The notes beneath the pieces were generated by a model. That model saw only the letters and a list, made by a program, of their open reading frames with translations, had not been told where the DNA came from and did not search any database. From Enterovibrio paralichthyis (GTDB taxonomy: Bacteria > Pseudomonadota > Gammaproteobacteria > Enterobacterales > Vibrionaceae): a stretch of 64,000 nt of DNA. The stretch covers positions 1 through 64,000 of the forward strand of contig NZ_JAHUTS010000003.1 of assembly GCF_019209835.1 (NCBI RefSeq), in the 5' to 3' direction. Shown one piece after another: positions 46,406 through 55,556 of this stretch; position 1 is the first letter of the stretch, and every line of letters begins with the position of its first letter. The translations under genes were made by a program, and so were the position numbers.

Positions 46406-46792
46406 ATGAATGACTATGACAAGCTCTGCGACACCCTCATCAGAAAAGCGGGTGGGGAAAATGAATGCCAGCGGTTTCAGGAGCGCATTGAATTGGGCAC
46501 TGGCGGGATACATGCAAGATTGCATATCCAATCCCACCATCCTGAAGATGAGCCGTTGGATGAGGAATTCGGGCATCGCGTTATTATCCGCGATGTAAGC
46601 CGAAGCGGAATCGGACTTTTGTCGCTGGATTCATTTGCGCTGGATAAGGTCTGTTATCTGCAGGTGGTTGATATGCCACCGCTTAAAGGGACGCTTATCT
46701 ACTGCAATCAAGAACCTGATGGTCGGAATCGATATGGCTTCAGTCTGGATGAGTGGCTTACAGATGACGCCCACCAAAAGCTGGCGCCATAA
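46406..46792 (+). CDS. PilZ-domain-like protein
   Basis: A 128-residue protein. RFQER near residue 20 and DVSRSGIG near residue 58 fit the two-part c-di-GMP signature RxxxR ... (D/N)xSxxG of PilZ domains. The spacing between the two is a little long, so binding should be tested. GGGAGG about 9 bases before ATG 46406 decides the start over a GTG six codons earlier. It lies near a FapA-like gene and the c-di-GMP-controlled lap operon. A strong terminator follows. Confidence 0.72.
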   Translation: MNDYDKLCDTLIRKAGGENECQRFQERIELGTGGIHARLHIQSHHPEDEPLDEEFGHRVIIRDVSRSGIGLLSLDSFALDKVCYLQVVDMPPLKGTLIYCNQEPDGRNRYGFSLDEWLTDDAHQKLAP

Positions 46793-46815
46793 CAACCCTT
46801 TAACATGCTGATTTA

Positions 46816-46845
46816 AAAGGCACGCTCACCCAGCGTGCCTTTTTT
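46816..46845 (+). terminator. Terminator of the PilZ gene
   Basis: AAAGGCACGCT pairs with AGCGTGCCTTT around CACCC and is followed by six Ts in total. Confidence 0.93.
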
Positions 46846-47071
46846 CGTTTTGTTGAGTCAGAAGAAACCGGAGCTATCATGCAGCAGAATGCATAAAAGT
46901 CTCTATAATTCATTTATATGACACGTGTAACTTAATTGATGAAGTGGTCAATAATTTAATGCGATCTGAATCTAACTTGGACATTGCCGTGTTTCAGTTG
47001 AAATGTTTCATCTGGGTAGAATGCGAACGTGATGTTAGTTCGTAGTTTAATGTATTGGATTAGGGGATTAC

Positions 47072-48730
47072 ATGCTGCAACAGCTTTTGCGGCTCTCTAA
47101 CGATGGTCGCAGGGTCTACATGACTGTAGTGCCTAAAGCAGACCAAGATGCGCCCCATATTGAAAAAAAACATATTGTCGAATGGCTGGTTGCAAATAAT
47201 GTCGCCAGCTTTTTCCGCTATGAAGAAACTATAGAGTCAGTACTCGGCAAAATTAATGCCTCTAACGATGACTGAAAAGGGGAACCTGACGATGTCGTCG
47301 TCGCAGAGCTACGCGATGCGTCGGTCAGCGCCCGTTTCGATGAACAAAAAATGACAGCCTTTTTGCGCGTCAATGGTGCCTGTGGCGGAAATCCCATCAG
47401 AGGTAATGATTTGCTCGCTGCGCTCAAAGAAGCGCAGATTGTGCGTGGCGTAAAGAAACAGACGCTGCAAAAGCTGCTGACCGCTTCAGCCCGTCTTAAG
47501 CCCGGCGAATATCTGGAAGTGCCTATCGCTGCGGGTAAATGGCCAATCCCCGGAGAAGATTCAAAACTGGCTTACCTTGTACAAGACAGTAAATCCCGGG
47601 TTTTACGACCGCAGGAGCGAGAAGACGGTACGGTTGATATGCGTGACCTCGGAAAGATGATCACCGTACAGGAAGGTCAACCGCTCGCAAAACGTATACC
47701 GCCTACCAAGGGGATTGACGGATTTCGGGTTACCGGAGAAATCCTGACCACCACCCCGGGCAGGGATGTGCCAACCCGACTGTTTCCCGGCAGCAAATAC
47801 AGCGCAAAAGACGAAAATGTGATTGTCGCTGAAATCGCAGGGATGCCCATTCTTCACCCGGACGGTGTGGAGGTTGACAACGCGTTGTGTATGAAATCAG
47901 TGACGGTAGCAACCGGCCACGTCGATTTTGAAGGCAGTGTCGTCATTAACGGCGATGTGAATTCGGGGATGAAGGTCAAAGCGACAGGCTCCATCACTGT
48001 CGGCGGGGTGGTTGAAATGGCCATGCTCGAAGCGGGTGGAGATATTGTTATCCACAATGGCGTGTTAGGGCGTCAGGTGCAGGCCGATCAGGAGCTGACC
48101 ACCAGCCTGAAAGCCAAGGGCTCCATTGTGGTCAAATTTGCCCAGTACGCCAATCTGCGCGCGAAGGGTGATATCAACATCAGCCAGCATGCAATGCATT
48201 GCCGAACCTTTACTGAAGGAAACTTGGTCGTCTGCGACGATACCAAGCGCCACGGCACCCTCACGGGGGGGAAGCACGTGGCACAATGTGGCATCAAGGT
48301 TCTGACTTTGGGGGCTGCTTCCGGGACTGCAACCCATGTTCACGCTTTTACCGGCTTGGGAGATTTATTGGCAAGCACTGCTGGATTGGTCAAAGAGCTT
48401 GATCACGAGCACGAGCAGCTAATGAAGGTGAAAGACGCCGAAATGAAACTGCTTCAGCAACCGCCCAACAAGCGCCCTGACGAGTTGATTGAGCGTCTGG
48501 CGTGGACCAAGACTCACCACTTCGAGCGTATTGCCGAATTGAAGGCGAAGATGGAAAGCAACGCTTCGGAACTCAGCTCCCTTTATCGCCAGCATGTCAT
48601 CGAAGTGGTGAAAAATGGCTTCCCCGGAATTCATTGCCAGATAGGGGACAACGCATTGCAAATCAGCCATGAATTGGGGCCTAGCTTGTTGGTGACTAAC
48701 GGTAAAGAGATCCAAATCGAGCCGCTTTAA
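47072..48730 (+). pseudogene. fapA: fapA (DUF342), interrupted by in-frame TGA at 47273-47275
   Basis: A FapA-type protein split by one stop codon. The first 67 codons (LSNDGRRVYMTVVPK start, ESVLGKINASNDD end) and the continuation (KGEPDDVVVAELRDASV then 459 codons from ATG 47351) are in the same frame. Joined they give one family-like protein: an N-terminal DUF342 domain, a beta-helix rich in GGxV/GDV repeats and a C-terminal coiled coil (HEHEQLMKVKDAEMK). CGA to TGA (Arg to stop) is one possible cause. A residual product could start at ATG 47351, without a strong RBS. Sequencing error is not excluded. Confidence 0.8.
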
Positions 48731-48760
48731 ACCGGCAGTCACACTGTCATTTTTGACTTT

Positions 48761-48775
48761 GTTTACAGTGTAAAT
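48761..48775. promoter_or_regulatory. parS2-like centromere site 6
   Basis: GTTTACAGTGTAAAT fits NTTTACANTGTAAAN. It lies in the 104-base gap between convergent fapA and lapB. Confidence 0.87.
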
Positions 48776-48787
48776 GGCCACAAACGA

Positions 48788-48812
48788 AAAAAGCACCGCG
48801 AAGGTGCTTTTT
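48788..48812. terminator. Bidirectional terminator between fapA and lapB
   Basis: AAAAAGCACC pairs with GGTGCTTTTT around GCGAA. Confidence 0.9.
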
Positions 48813-48834
48813 GTGTTTTCGCAGGTGAGGGAGG

Positions 48835-50952
48835 TCAACCGGCCTTTTGCACCTTCCCGTCTTTGAGTGCCTGAAGCACAGCGAGTTTTGGGCCGTCAGC
48901 GACCACGGAGCCTTGCTCAACCACAATAATACGGTCAACGACATCCAGCATGCCGGTTTTATGGGTATTCAGGATGAGGGTCTCATCGCGGCGTAATGAG
49001 GAGAGTTGCTGCTTGATGTATTGTTCCGTGCGGTTATCCATGGCGCTGGTAGGTTCATCCATCATCAGTACCGGAGGGCGCCCCAACATGGCGCGAGCAA
49101 TGGCAATCGACTGGCGTTGGCCACCGGACAGCTGGTTGCCGCCTTCACCGACTTGACGCTCAAGCCCGGCGGGATCCCGCTGGGTAAAGGTAGTGACACC
49201 GGCGCGGTTTGCCGCATCAATGATGTCTCTGTCATCGGCCAATGGACGACCTAGTGTGATGTTGTCGCGGATAGACCCGAAAAACAACACCGGGTCTTGC
49301 GGTACGCAGCCTATATTGCGCCGGATATCGATATTGTGGATTTGGCTGATGTCGGTCTCATCAATTCTTACTGAGCCCTCTGTAGGGCGATACAGGCCCA
49401 TCAGCAGCCTGCTTAATGTTGTTTTCCCAGAGCCAATCCGCCCGATGATGGCAACCTTCTCACCGGGGAGTATGGTCAGCGAAACATCGCGCAGCGCGGC
49501 GACATCGGAATTCGGATAGCTAAAGTTAACCCTGTCGAACTCAATTTTACCGCGAATGATTGGGCGGTGGATGTAGCGTTTGCCCTCTTCCTGCTCAGAC
49601 GGCATATCCATCAGCTGGCTGATGATCGCCATGGCGGATTTGGCCTGATTGTAACGGGTAGAAAGTAAAGACAGCTGCACCATAGGACCGACTGCACGTG
49701 AGCTCAACATGGTTGCCGCAATCAAACCACCCATGGTGAGATCGCCATTGGCAATCAGGTACACACCAAACACAATCATTGAAACGTTAACAAATTGCTG
49801 GATAAAACCCGCAGCGTTTTGTACTGAATCTGTCAGGCGACGGGTTTTGATCCCCCAGTTTGCCATGTGGGCGACAGCTTCTTCCCAGCGGTATTGAAAC
49901 TGGCTTTCCGCACCAAAAAGCTTGATGGTTTCGAGCCCTGCCAGGCTTTCAATCAAGTTGGCGTTTTTCTGTGAGGAGAGTCGGGACCCTTCTTCAATGG
50001 TGCGGCGCAGCGGTTTTTGGATAATCATGGCATGGATAACCAGTATCGACACGGCCACAATAGGCACAATCACCAACGGCCCGGCGACTATCCAAATGAT
50101 GAAAAGGAAAAACAATGCGAACGGCAAGTCTATCAGCGCCGATACCGAGGCCGAGGTGAAGAAATCCCGTATCGATTCAAACTCCTGCATATGCCGCGCG
50201 AAGGCGCCGACCGAAGGCGGCCTTGCCTCCATACGGATCCCCATCACTTTCTGGAAGATACGCGCGGAGATCAGCAAATCTGATTTTTTCCCGGATATGT
50301 CGATGAAATAACTTCGCAGCATTTTCAACACCAGGTCGAAAATGAAAATCACGAAAACCCCGGTTGCCAGCACCCAGAGCGAGTCGAAGGCAAGATTGGG
50401 AACAATTTTGTCGTAGACAATACGGGAAAAGAGAGGCGTGGCAATCGCAAAGGCATTGATAAAAATCGAAGCGATCAGCACATCTCGGTAAATAGAGCGG
50501 GACTCCCAAAGTGTACTCCAGAACCAGTGGCCCTGACGCTCCTTGAGAATCTCGGGTGAACGTTCATCATATCTGAACTGCTTTTTCAGCAGGAAAACGC
50601 GGCCGAGATACTCTTCATTGAGCAGGTCGATTTTCTTGGTGACCGGTGTGGTTTCCGTCAACGGTTCAACCACCTCTGCTTCACCGGTAGCGTGGTTAAT
50701 GCTCTGCAGCACGCATGCCTGATTGTCTTTTAACAGCAGGATACACGGGCAGAGCATAGGAGAAATGTTGTTAAGGGGCATGCGGCTTTCTTTGGCGTCA
50801 ATCCCCGCTCTTTCCGCAGCGCGCGGAAAGAGGAAAGGAGAGAGGTAGCCGTCCGAAATGGGCAAGCCGGATACCAACGCATCCGGAGAGTTGGATTGAC
50901 CGAAATATCGGCTGACGTACACCAAAGATTGCAGCAGCGGGTCTTTAACCAT
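48835..50952 (-). CDS. lapB: LapB-like type I secretion ABC ATPase
   Basis: A 705-residue inner-membrane exporter of giant adhesins. An N-terminal C39-like domain without catalytic Cys is followed by six membrane helices (about 160-430) and an ATPase. Its Walker A is GRIGSGKTT, the signature LSGGQRQS and the Walker B VLMMDEPTSAMD. It works with the membrane-fusion protein (55557-56957) and the TolC-like protein (54164-55498). It is the last gene of the operon; its start overlaps the lapD stop by 8 bases. Confidence 0.92.
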   Translation of the reverse strand: MVKDPLLQSLVYVSRYFGQSNSPDALVSGLPISDGYLSPFLFPRAAERAGIDAKESRMPLNNISPMLCPCILLLKDNQACVLQSINHATGEAEVVEPLTETTPVTKKIDLLNEEYLGRVFLLKKQFRYDERSPEILKERQGHWFWSTLWESRSIYRDVLIASIFINAFAIATPLFSRIVYDKIVPNLAFDSLWVLATGVFVIFIFDLVLKMLRSYFIDISGKKSDLLISARIFQKVMGIRMEARPPSVGAFARHMQEFESIRDFFTSASVSALIDLPFALFFLFIIWIVAGPLVIVPIVAVSILVIHAMIIQKPLRRTIEEGSRLSSQKNANLIESLAGLETIKLFGAESQFQYRWEEAVAHMANWGIKTRRLTDSVQNAAGFIQQFVNVSMIVFGVYLIANGDLTMGGLIAATMLSSRAVGPMVQLSLLSTRYNQAKSAMAIISQLMDMPSEQEEGKRYIHRPIIRGKIEFDRVNFSYPNSDVAALRDVSLTILPGEKVAIIGRIGSGKTTLSRLLMGLYRPTEGSVRIDETDISQIHNIDIRRNIGCVPQDPVLFFGSIRDNITLGRPLADDRDIIDAANRAGVTTFTQRDPAGLERQVGEGGNQLSGGQRQSIAIARAMLGRPPVLMMDEPTSAMDNRTEQYIKQQLSSLRRDETLILNTHKTGMLDVVDRIIVVEQGSVVADGPKLAVLQALKDGKVQKAG

Positions 50953-52876
50953 GATTCTCTGATTTCTTCTCGAAGATAAAACCTTGGAAACCGTTAACGA
51001 ACAGTTCAGACAGCTTGTTAAGCTGGGCTTCGGTTTCCACTCGGGTAGCGATAGTGGTGATATTCAGGTTGTGCGCGGTACGACATATTGAGGCTAGCAC
51101 ATGGCTTTGCGACTCGTCGTCCAGGTTGCTGGTGTAAGCAAAGTCAATCTTCACGTATGAAGGCTTGAATTTATTCAGGTAATCCAGCGACTGGAAATTG
51201 CGTCCATAGTTATCGACACCAAAGCCGAAGTTGAAACGGTGTGCTTGCTCTGTCAGCAAACTGACGTGGTCTGGGTAGCGAACGAAAACACTTTCCGGGA
51301 TTTCGAAGAACAGACGACCGGCCAGGCTGCGGTGCTTCTGCATGGTCGTAGTCAGCCAGCGAATAAAGGACGCATTGGTAACACTGTTTTGCGTCAGATT
51401 GACGGCAACAGGCCCCAGGTTCGCATCATCAGTCAGTCGCTCAATCAAGTGACTGACAACGTAGCGGTCAAAGGATTCGCCAAGCTCGAGTTGCTCGACG
51501 GCCCCCAGGAAGTGCGCTGCGCCATAGTAATCAGAGCCTTTCTCAATCGCTGAGAACACCTCTTGGTGGATAACTTTGCTATCCGAGGTTGAGGCTGACT
51601 GGAATTTGAACACGAACCACTCATGGGCGATAGCATCAAGGATAAGCGCTTTCCACTGCTGTTTACCCATTGAAGAATCATTGGCGGTCTGGTCAATCAT
51701 GGACAACGGATGGTTCGGCGTATTACGCGCCTGGGTCAGGGCGTTATCCGCCTGCGCCAAAAGCACGCTCGCATCCCGGTTGTCAGAATTATTGACCGCC
51801 AGACCGATGGCGACTTTCGGTGGGCTCAGACCCATCGGATCATGCTGCATGTCGTTGACAATCGCCATGATGCTTTCGCCAATCATTTGCAGATCTTCTG
51901 CGCCGCAGTTCGGTGCCAGAATGGCAAACTCATCCTTGGAAATACGTGACGCAGTGCAGTCGGCATCGGTCAGTGTCGTGTTCACTTTCTTGGCAAACTG
52001 ACTGACCAAGGTGTCGCCCTGTTCAAAGCCCTGGTTGCGGTAGGTGTCTGTGATGAGGTCTACTTTCATCATAATCAGGCCACCGACGGCAGATTCTGCC
52101 AGCCAGGATTTCAACTGACCGACAAAGAAACTGCGGTTACCCAAACCGGAAACCGTATCGCGATAAGCGTGTTCACGAAGACGGTCCGCTTCCTTGGCCT
52201 GTTGTTCAAAGTAAGCTTCCAGCTGGCTGCTCATTTGGTTGATGGCCTGAACCACGGTTTTCAGTTCTGTGGTCGGTGGGAGTGGGATAGGCTCGCCAAA
52301 CTTATTGCGCGCGATTTCCCGGGCACGGGAAGTGATGGTTGCCAACGGACGCAGTGAACGGCTTAACTGCAAGCCGATGATCAGCATGGCGGTGACAAAC
52401 AGGATGCCAATCCAAACACCCAGTTGTACGGTTGAGCGCCACATTTCCTTGTAGGCATAACCTGGGTGAGACACGACTTTTACTTCAGCCAGCTGAAGCC
52501 AGCCGCTAGTAAAGGTGCGCTCTTCAGTAATGACAGGGAAAAGGTCTAGCGACGTATACCAGTCAGGTACGCCTTCCACCGTTATCGGGTATTCCCGGAC
52601 GATTTCACTGCCATCAGACAGCATTTTGAGGCGCACTTCCTGGTAGAAACCGCCATCAAATAAGGCATTAATAACAGATTCAGTAGCGACTTTGTCATCC
52701 TGCTCAAGGTAAGGCGCGAGGGCGAGGCCCATCGAGTTAATAGTGTTATTTACCTCAGCCGTTTGCTGGGTAAGGAGAAAATTACGAGTGGTGTTTAGTT
52801 CAACCCCTGTCACTGCGAGAATAAGCAGGAAGAATATCGCCAACATCCATGTAAACAATTGCCGGTATAAAGTCAT
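50945..52876 (-). CDS. lapD: LapD-like c-di-GMP receptor (degenerate GGDEF-EAL)
   Basis: A 643-residue inner-membrane receptor. A first helix, a periplasmic output domain (about 30-155), a second helix (GILFVTAMLIIGLQLS), HAMP, GGDEF and EAL follow one another. The catalytic motifs are lost: GGDEF reads SKDEF, and the EAL metal segment DDFG reads DNYG. It therefore senses rather than makes or breaks c-di-GMP. By analogy with LapD of Pseudomonas fluorescens, the c-di-GMP-bound form sequesters the protease LapG, whose gene is 6 bases upstream. Confidence 0.92.
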   Translation of the reverse strand: MTLYRQLFTWMLAIFFLLILAVTGVELNTTRNFLLTQQTAEVNNTINSMGLALAPYLEQDDKVATESVINALFDGGFYQEVRLKMLSDGSEIVREYPITVEGVPDWYTSLDLFPVITEERTFTSGWLQLAEVKVVSHPGYAYKEMWRSTVQLGVWIGILFVTAMLIIGLQLSRSLRPLATITSRAREIARNKFGEPIPLPPTTELKTVVQAINQMSSQLEAYFEQQAKEADRLREHAYRDTVSGLGNRSFFVGQLKSWLAESAVGGLIMMKVDLITDTYRNQGFEQGDTLVSQFAKKVNTTLTDADCTASRISKDEFAILAPNCGAEDLQMIGESIMAIVNDMQHDPMGLSPPKVAIGLAVNNSDNRDASVLLAQADNALTQARNTPNHPLSMIDQTANDSSMGKQQWKALILDAIAHEWFVFKFQSASTSDSKVIHQEVFSAIEKGSDYYGAAHFLGAVEQLELGESFDRYVVSHLIERLTDDANLGPVAVNLTQNSVTNASFIRWLTTTMQKHRSLAGRLFFEIPESVFVRYPDHVSLLTEQAHRFNFGFGVDNYGRNFQSLDYLNKFKPSYVKIDFAYTSNLDDESQSHVLASICRTAHNLNITTIATRVETEAQLNKLSELFVNGFQGFIFEKKSENHG

Positions 52877-52882
52877 AGACGT

Positions 52883-53551
52883 TTACCCATCATAGTTTTT
52901 GATCGGTCTGTTTAGCTTCACAGAACCCATGCGCGCCCGGAGATCATTCCACAATCCCAGTCGCGAGGAGTTTCCTGCGAGCTCACCTCTACCACGTTCT
53001 TTCATGAGCCACAGCCTGCTACCGTTGAAACTGTAAACAGGGAGTAGGTCTCTGCGTTTTGAGGCCTGTTTGATTTCGGGGTCAATATTGTCGAGCAGAA
53101 CCGGCTCTGAGGACGGCGAGGGATAGTATGCAACCACCATATGAAACTGGTTCAGTTTGATGGCTTTAACGTAGACGAGGCGAAGCTTTTTATCGTCTAT
53201 CCCTAGCTCCCGGAGAGTGAAATATTTCGCAATACTGAAATCTTCACAATCACCAGCGGCACTTCCCAAAAACTCGAGAGGTGTCGCCCAGTAATCCTTC
53301 TTTCCCCACAAGTCGATATCGTTGACAAAGTAGAGCTGATTGAAAAAGTTGTTCACGGCGGAGAGCTTTTCCAGTTCGGAGAGTTCGGCAGATTCGGTGA
53401 CAACATTTCGCCATGCGGCGACACGTTTACCCGCTCTCTCTCCATAGAAATTCGCCACTTTGTCAATCCATTGCGCATCACTGTTGTTCAGCGCAAACGT
53501 CACGATAGACGGCAACAGAAACAGCCCAAACAGTATCGCCCGCTTGCGCAT
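52883..53551 (-). CDS. lapG: LapG-like periplasmic cysteine protease
   Basis: A 222-residue transglutaminase-like cysteine proteinase with a signal peptide (MRKRAILFGLFLLPSIVTFA). The triad is Cys102 (GDCEDF), His137 (QFHMVV) and Asp154 (LLDNID). In known systems it cuts the N-terminal di-Ala site of the surface adhesin, releasing the cell from surfaces, and it is held inactive by LapD. It sits between the OmpA-lipoprotein gene and lapD. Confidence 0.92.
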   Translation of the reverse strand: MRKRAILFGLFLLPSIVTFALNNSDAQWIDKVANFYGERAGKRVAAWRNVVTESAELSELEKLSAVNNFFNQLYFVNDIDLWGKKDYWATPLEFLGSAAGDCEDFSIAKYFTLRELGIDDKKLRLVYVKAIKLNQFHMVVAYYPSPSSEPVLLDNIDPEIKQASKRRDLLPVYSFNGSRLWLMKERGRGELAGNSSRLGLWNDLRARMGSVKLNRPIKNYDG

Positions 53552-53567
53552 TAGGCTACCTCAACTG

Positions 53568-54161
53568 TTATTGATTCCGTTGGGTAAAGATGGTCCATGC
53601 TTCCTTAAATTCCCCTTTAAAACCTTTTACGCGACCAACAACACGGCGATTGACCAACTGCGTCGTTTCCGTATTGTCCGGCAGCATCAGCGCGCCTTCA
53701 CCCAGGCCAACGATGTTAACGCGCGCTTCGGGTGCACCTTGCTCGATCAAAATTGACTTTACAGCTTCGGCTCGGCGAACAGACAGGTCTTGATTGTAGT
53801 CTTCCGAACCGGGTGAGCTTGTATGTCCTTGAAGTTCAAGCGAGGTTTCGGGGTAAAGCTTAAGGAATTGGGCCATTTTGTCCAGTGCTTCACGGTAAGC
53901 AGGTTCGACAATTGCAGAGTTGTTAGCAAACTGGACTCTGATTGAATTGTCACTTTCCAGTAAAAGGTATGTTGGACAGCCGTCATTATCGATAACTGCT
54001 GTTAAAGGGGTGTCATCGCATAAATCACGCGCGTTGATCACACCGTCACTGTCGTCATCCAACAAATTGGAACGTTGCTCAGCGAGGGGAGGCGTATCGG
54101 CGGAGAGGGAACACCCGCCAAGTGCCAGGAGAATGCTGCTGAATAACAAAACGTGTTTCAT
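53568..54161 (-). CDS. OmpA-family outer-membrane lipoprotein
   Basis: A 197-residue lipoprotein. LALGGC is the lipobox (Cys17). A DDDSDGVINARDLCDDTP thrombospondin-type-3-like calcium-binding repeat comes next, then an OmpA/peptidoglycan-binding domain (ELQGHTSSPGSEDYNQDLSVRRAEAV). It should tie the outer membrane to peptidoglycan. Its place inside the lap operon, between tolC/lapE and lapG, suggests it stabilises the secretion channel or adhesin (inference). Confidence 0.88.
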   Translation of the reverse strand: MKHVLLFSSILLALGGCSLSADTPPLAEQRSNLLDDDSDGVINARDLCDDTPLTAVIDNDGCPTYLLLESDNSIRVQFANNSAIVEPAYREALDKMAQFLKLYPETSLELQGHTSSPGSEDYNQDLSVRRAEAVKSILIEQGAPEARVNIVGLGEGALMLPDNTETTQLVNRRVVGRVKGFKGEFKEAWTIFTQRNQ

Positions 54162-54163
54162 GG

Positions 54164-55498
54164 TTAACCTTCTTCATCAATTACCGGTTCAAGCCATTCT
54201 TCCGGTACATCCACTCGCAGGGCATCAAGCAGATTGCCCATGCTGTTCAGGACGCGGTATTTGGCGGTGATGTTTCCGTAGTGGGCATCCAAATAGGAAC
54301 GCCTTGCTTCAAACAGTTCGTTTTCGGTATTGAGCAAATCCAACAAAGTCCGGCGACCAATCAGGAATTGCTTTTCGTATGCAATGACCGTTTCAGAGGC
54401 CGCGTCTACGTGCTCTGCCAGGTATTTCTTTTGTTGCTCTGTCAGCTCGTAGGCACTCCAGGCCAGGCGCGTACTTTCCCGCAAAAGACGTGAAGCATTG
54501 TCGTAAATATCTTTGGATTTATTTAGCTGGTAGGCGCTGCGGCGCACATTTGCAGTGTCAGAGCCGCCGTTGTACAGGTTAAATCGTAGCCTGAGCATGG
54601 CGCTGAATTCGTCCGTGTTTTCTTCAACACCGTTAGCGTCATTGGTCCAATTTTGGCTGGCTTCAAAGGTGAGTGATGGGTACATATTGCCTTTGTTCTG
54701 GCGATACTGTGCGCGCGCCGCTTCAATATCGTAGGTTGCCAGCTTGATCACCGGGTTGTTGGCGTAAGCGACGTCCAGTGCGTCATTAAGTGAGTTGGGC
54801 AAATACAGCGCATCCACTTCCGGGTCTACCGGCTCGTCGATCTCAGTGCCAACCAGACGGAAAAACTCGGTACGGGCATCGTCAAGGTTACTGCGCGCCG
54901 CCAGCATATTGGAAATAGAACGGGCGACACGTGCCTCTACCTGAGACAAATCCGCCGTGGAGCCAATACCTGATTCAGCGCGGCGCTGAATGTCGGCCAG
55001 CATTTTTTCATGCACCTTCACGTTGTCTTCAGACAGTTTAAGTAATTGCTTGGCCAGTAACACGGAGACGTAAGTTTCCGTGACGCGCAAAGACTTGTCC
55101 TGAGCGTCTGAGAGCAATTGATGGCGCTGCGCCTCTGCTTCAAACTCTGTGCGGTCGATATTGTTCAGTGCCGTGCCATTCCAGATAAGCTGAGTCAGGC
55201 TGATATTGGCATCCTTGCGGTTGAAGTTTTTATCGCCGCTTGCCTTTGTGGTGCTGTTATTAATGCGCTCGTAGCCGTAACCCGCATTCAAATTGACGTC
55301 GGGCAGGTAGTCGCCTTGGGCGGCGTCTATCTCTTCCCGGTTACTCATAAAGTCATTGAATGCACTTTTCAGTTCCGGATCGGTTGCCAGCGTGGTGGCG
55401 ACAGCCTGTTCGACAGACATCGACCAAGCGGGTGCGCACATAGCGCTGACCAGCGATGCAATGGTTAACTTTTTCCAGTTCAAAACACATTCCCCCAT
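54164..55498 (-). CDS. TolC-family outer-membrane channel (LapE-like)
   Basis: A 444-residue outer-membrane efflux protein. The signal peptide ends near APAWS. Two repeats of coiled-coil helices and outer-membrane strands follow (TYVSVLLAKQLLKLSEDN first, AYEKQFLIGRRTLLDLLNTENEL second). This is the LapE-type, adhesin-dedicated TolC. It is followed two bases later by the OmpA-lipoprotein gene. Confidence 0.9.
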   Translation of the reverse strand: MGECVLNWKKLTIASLVSAMCAPAWSMSVEQAVATTLATDPELKSAFNDFMSNREEIDAAQGDYLPDVNLNAGYGYERINNSTTKASGDKNFNRKDANISLTQLIWNGTALNNIDRTEFEAEAQRHQLLSDAQDKSLRVTETYVSVLLAKQLLKLSEDNVKVHEKMLADIQRRAESGIGSTADLSQVEARVARSISNMLAARSNLDDARTEFFRLVGTEIDEPVDPEVDALYLPNSLNDALDVAYANNPVIKLATYDIEAARAQYRQNKGNMYPSLTFEASQNWTNDANGVEENTDEFSAMLRLRFNLYNGGSDTANVRRSAYQLNKSKDIYDNASRLLRESTRLAWSAYELTEQQKKYLAEHVDAASETVIAYEKQFLIGRRTLLDLLNTENELFEARRSYLDAHYGNITAKYRVLNSMGNLLDALRVDVPEEWLEPVIDEEG

Positions 55499-55556
55499 GA
55501 AAGGCAGCGACAGAACGCCAAATCACCGGGATCTGACCGATCCCTGTTTATGTTTG

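Noticed and set aside
47273..47275. Selenocysteine codon in the fapA-like gene
   Set aside because: I see no obvious SECIS-type stem-loop just downstream, and the family is not a known selenoprotein group. A nonsense change or sequence error is simpler.
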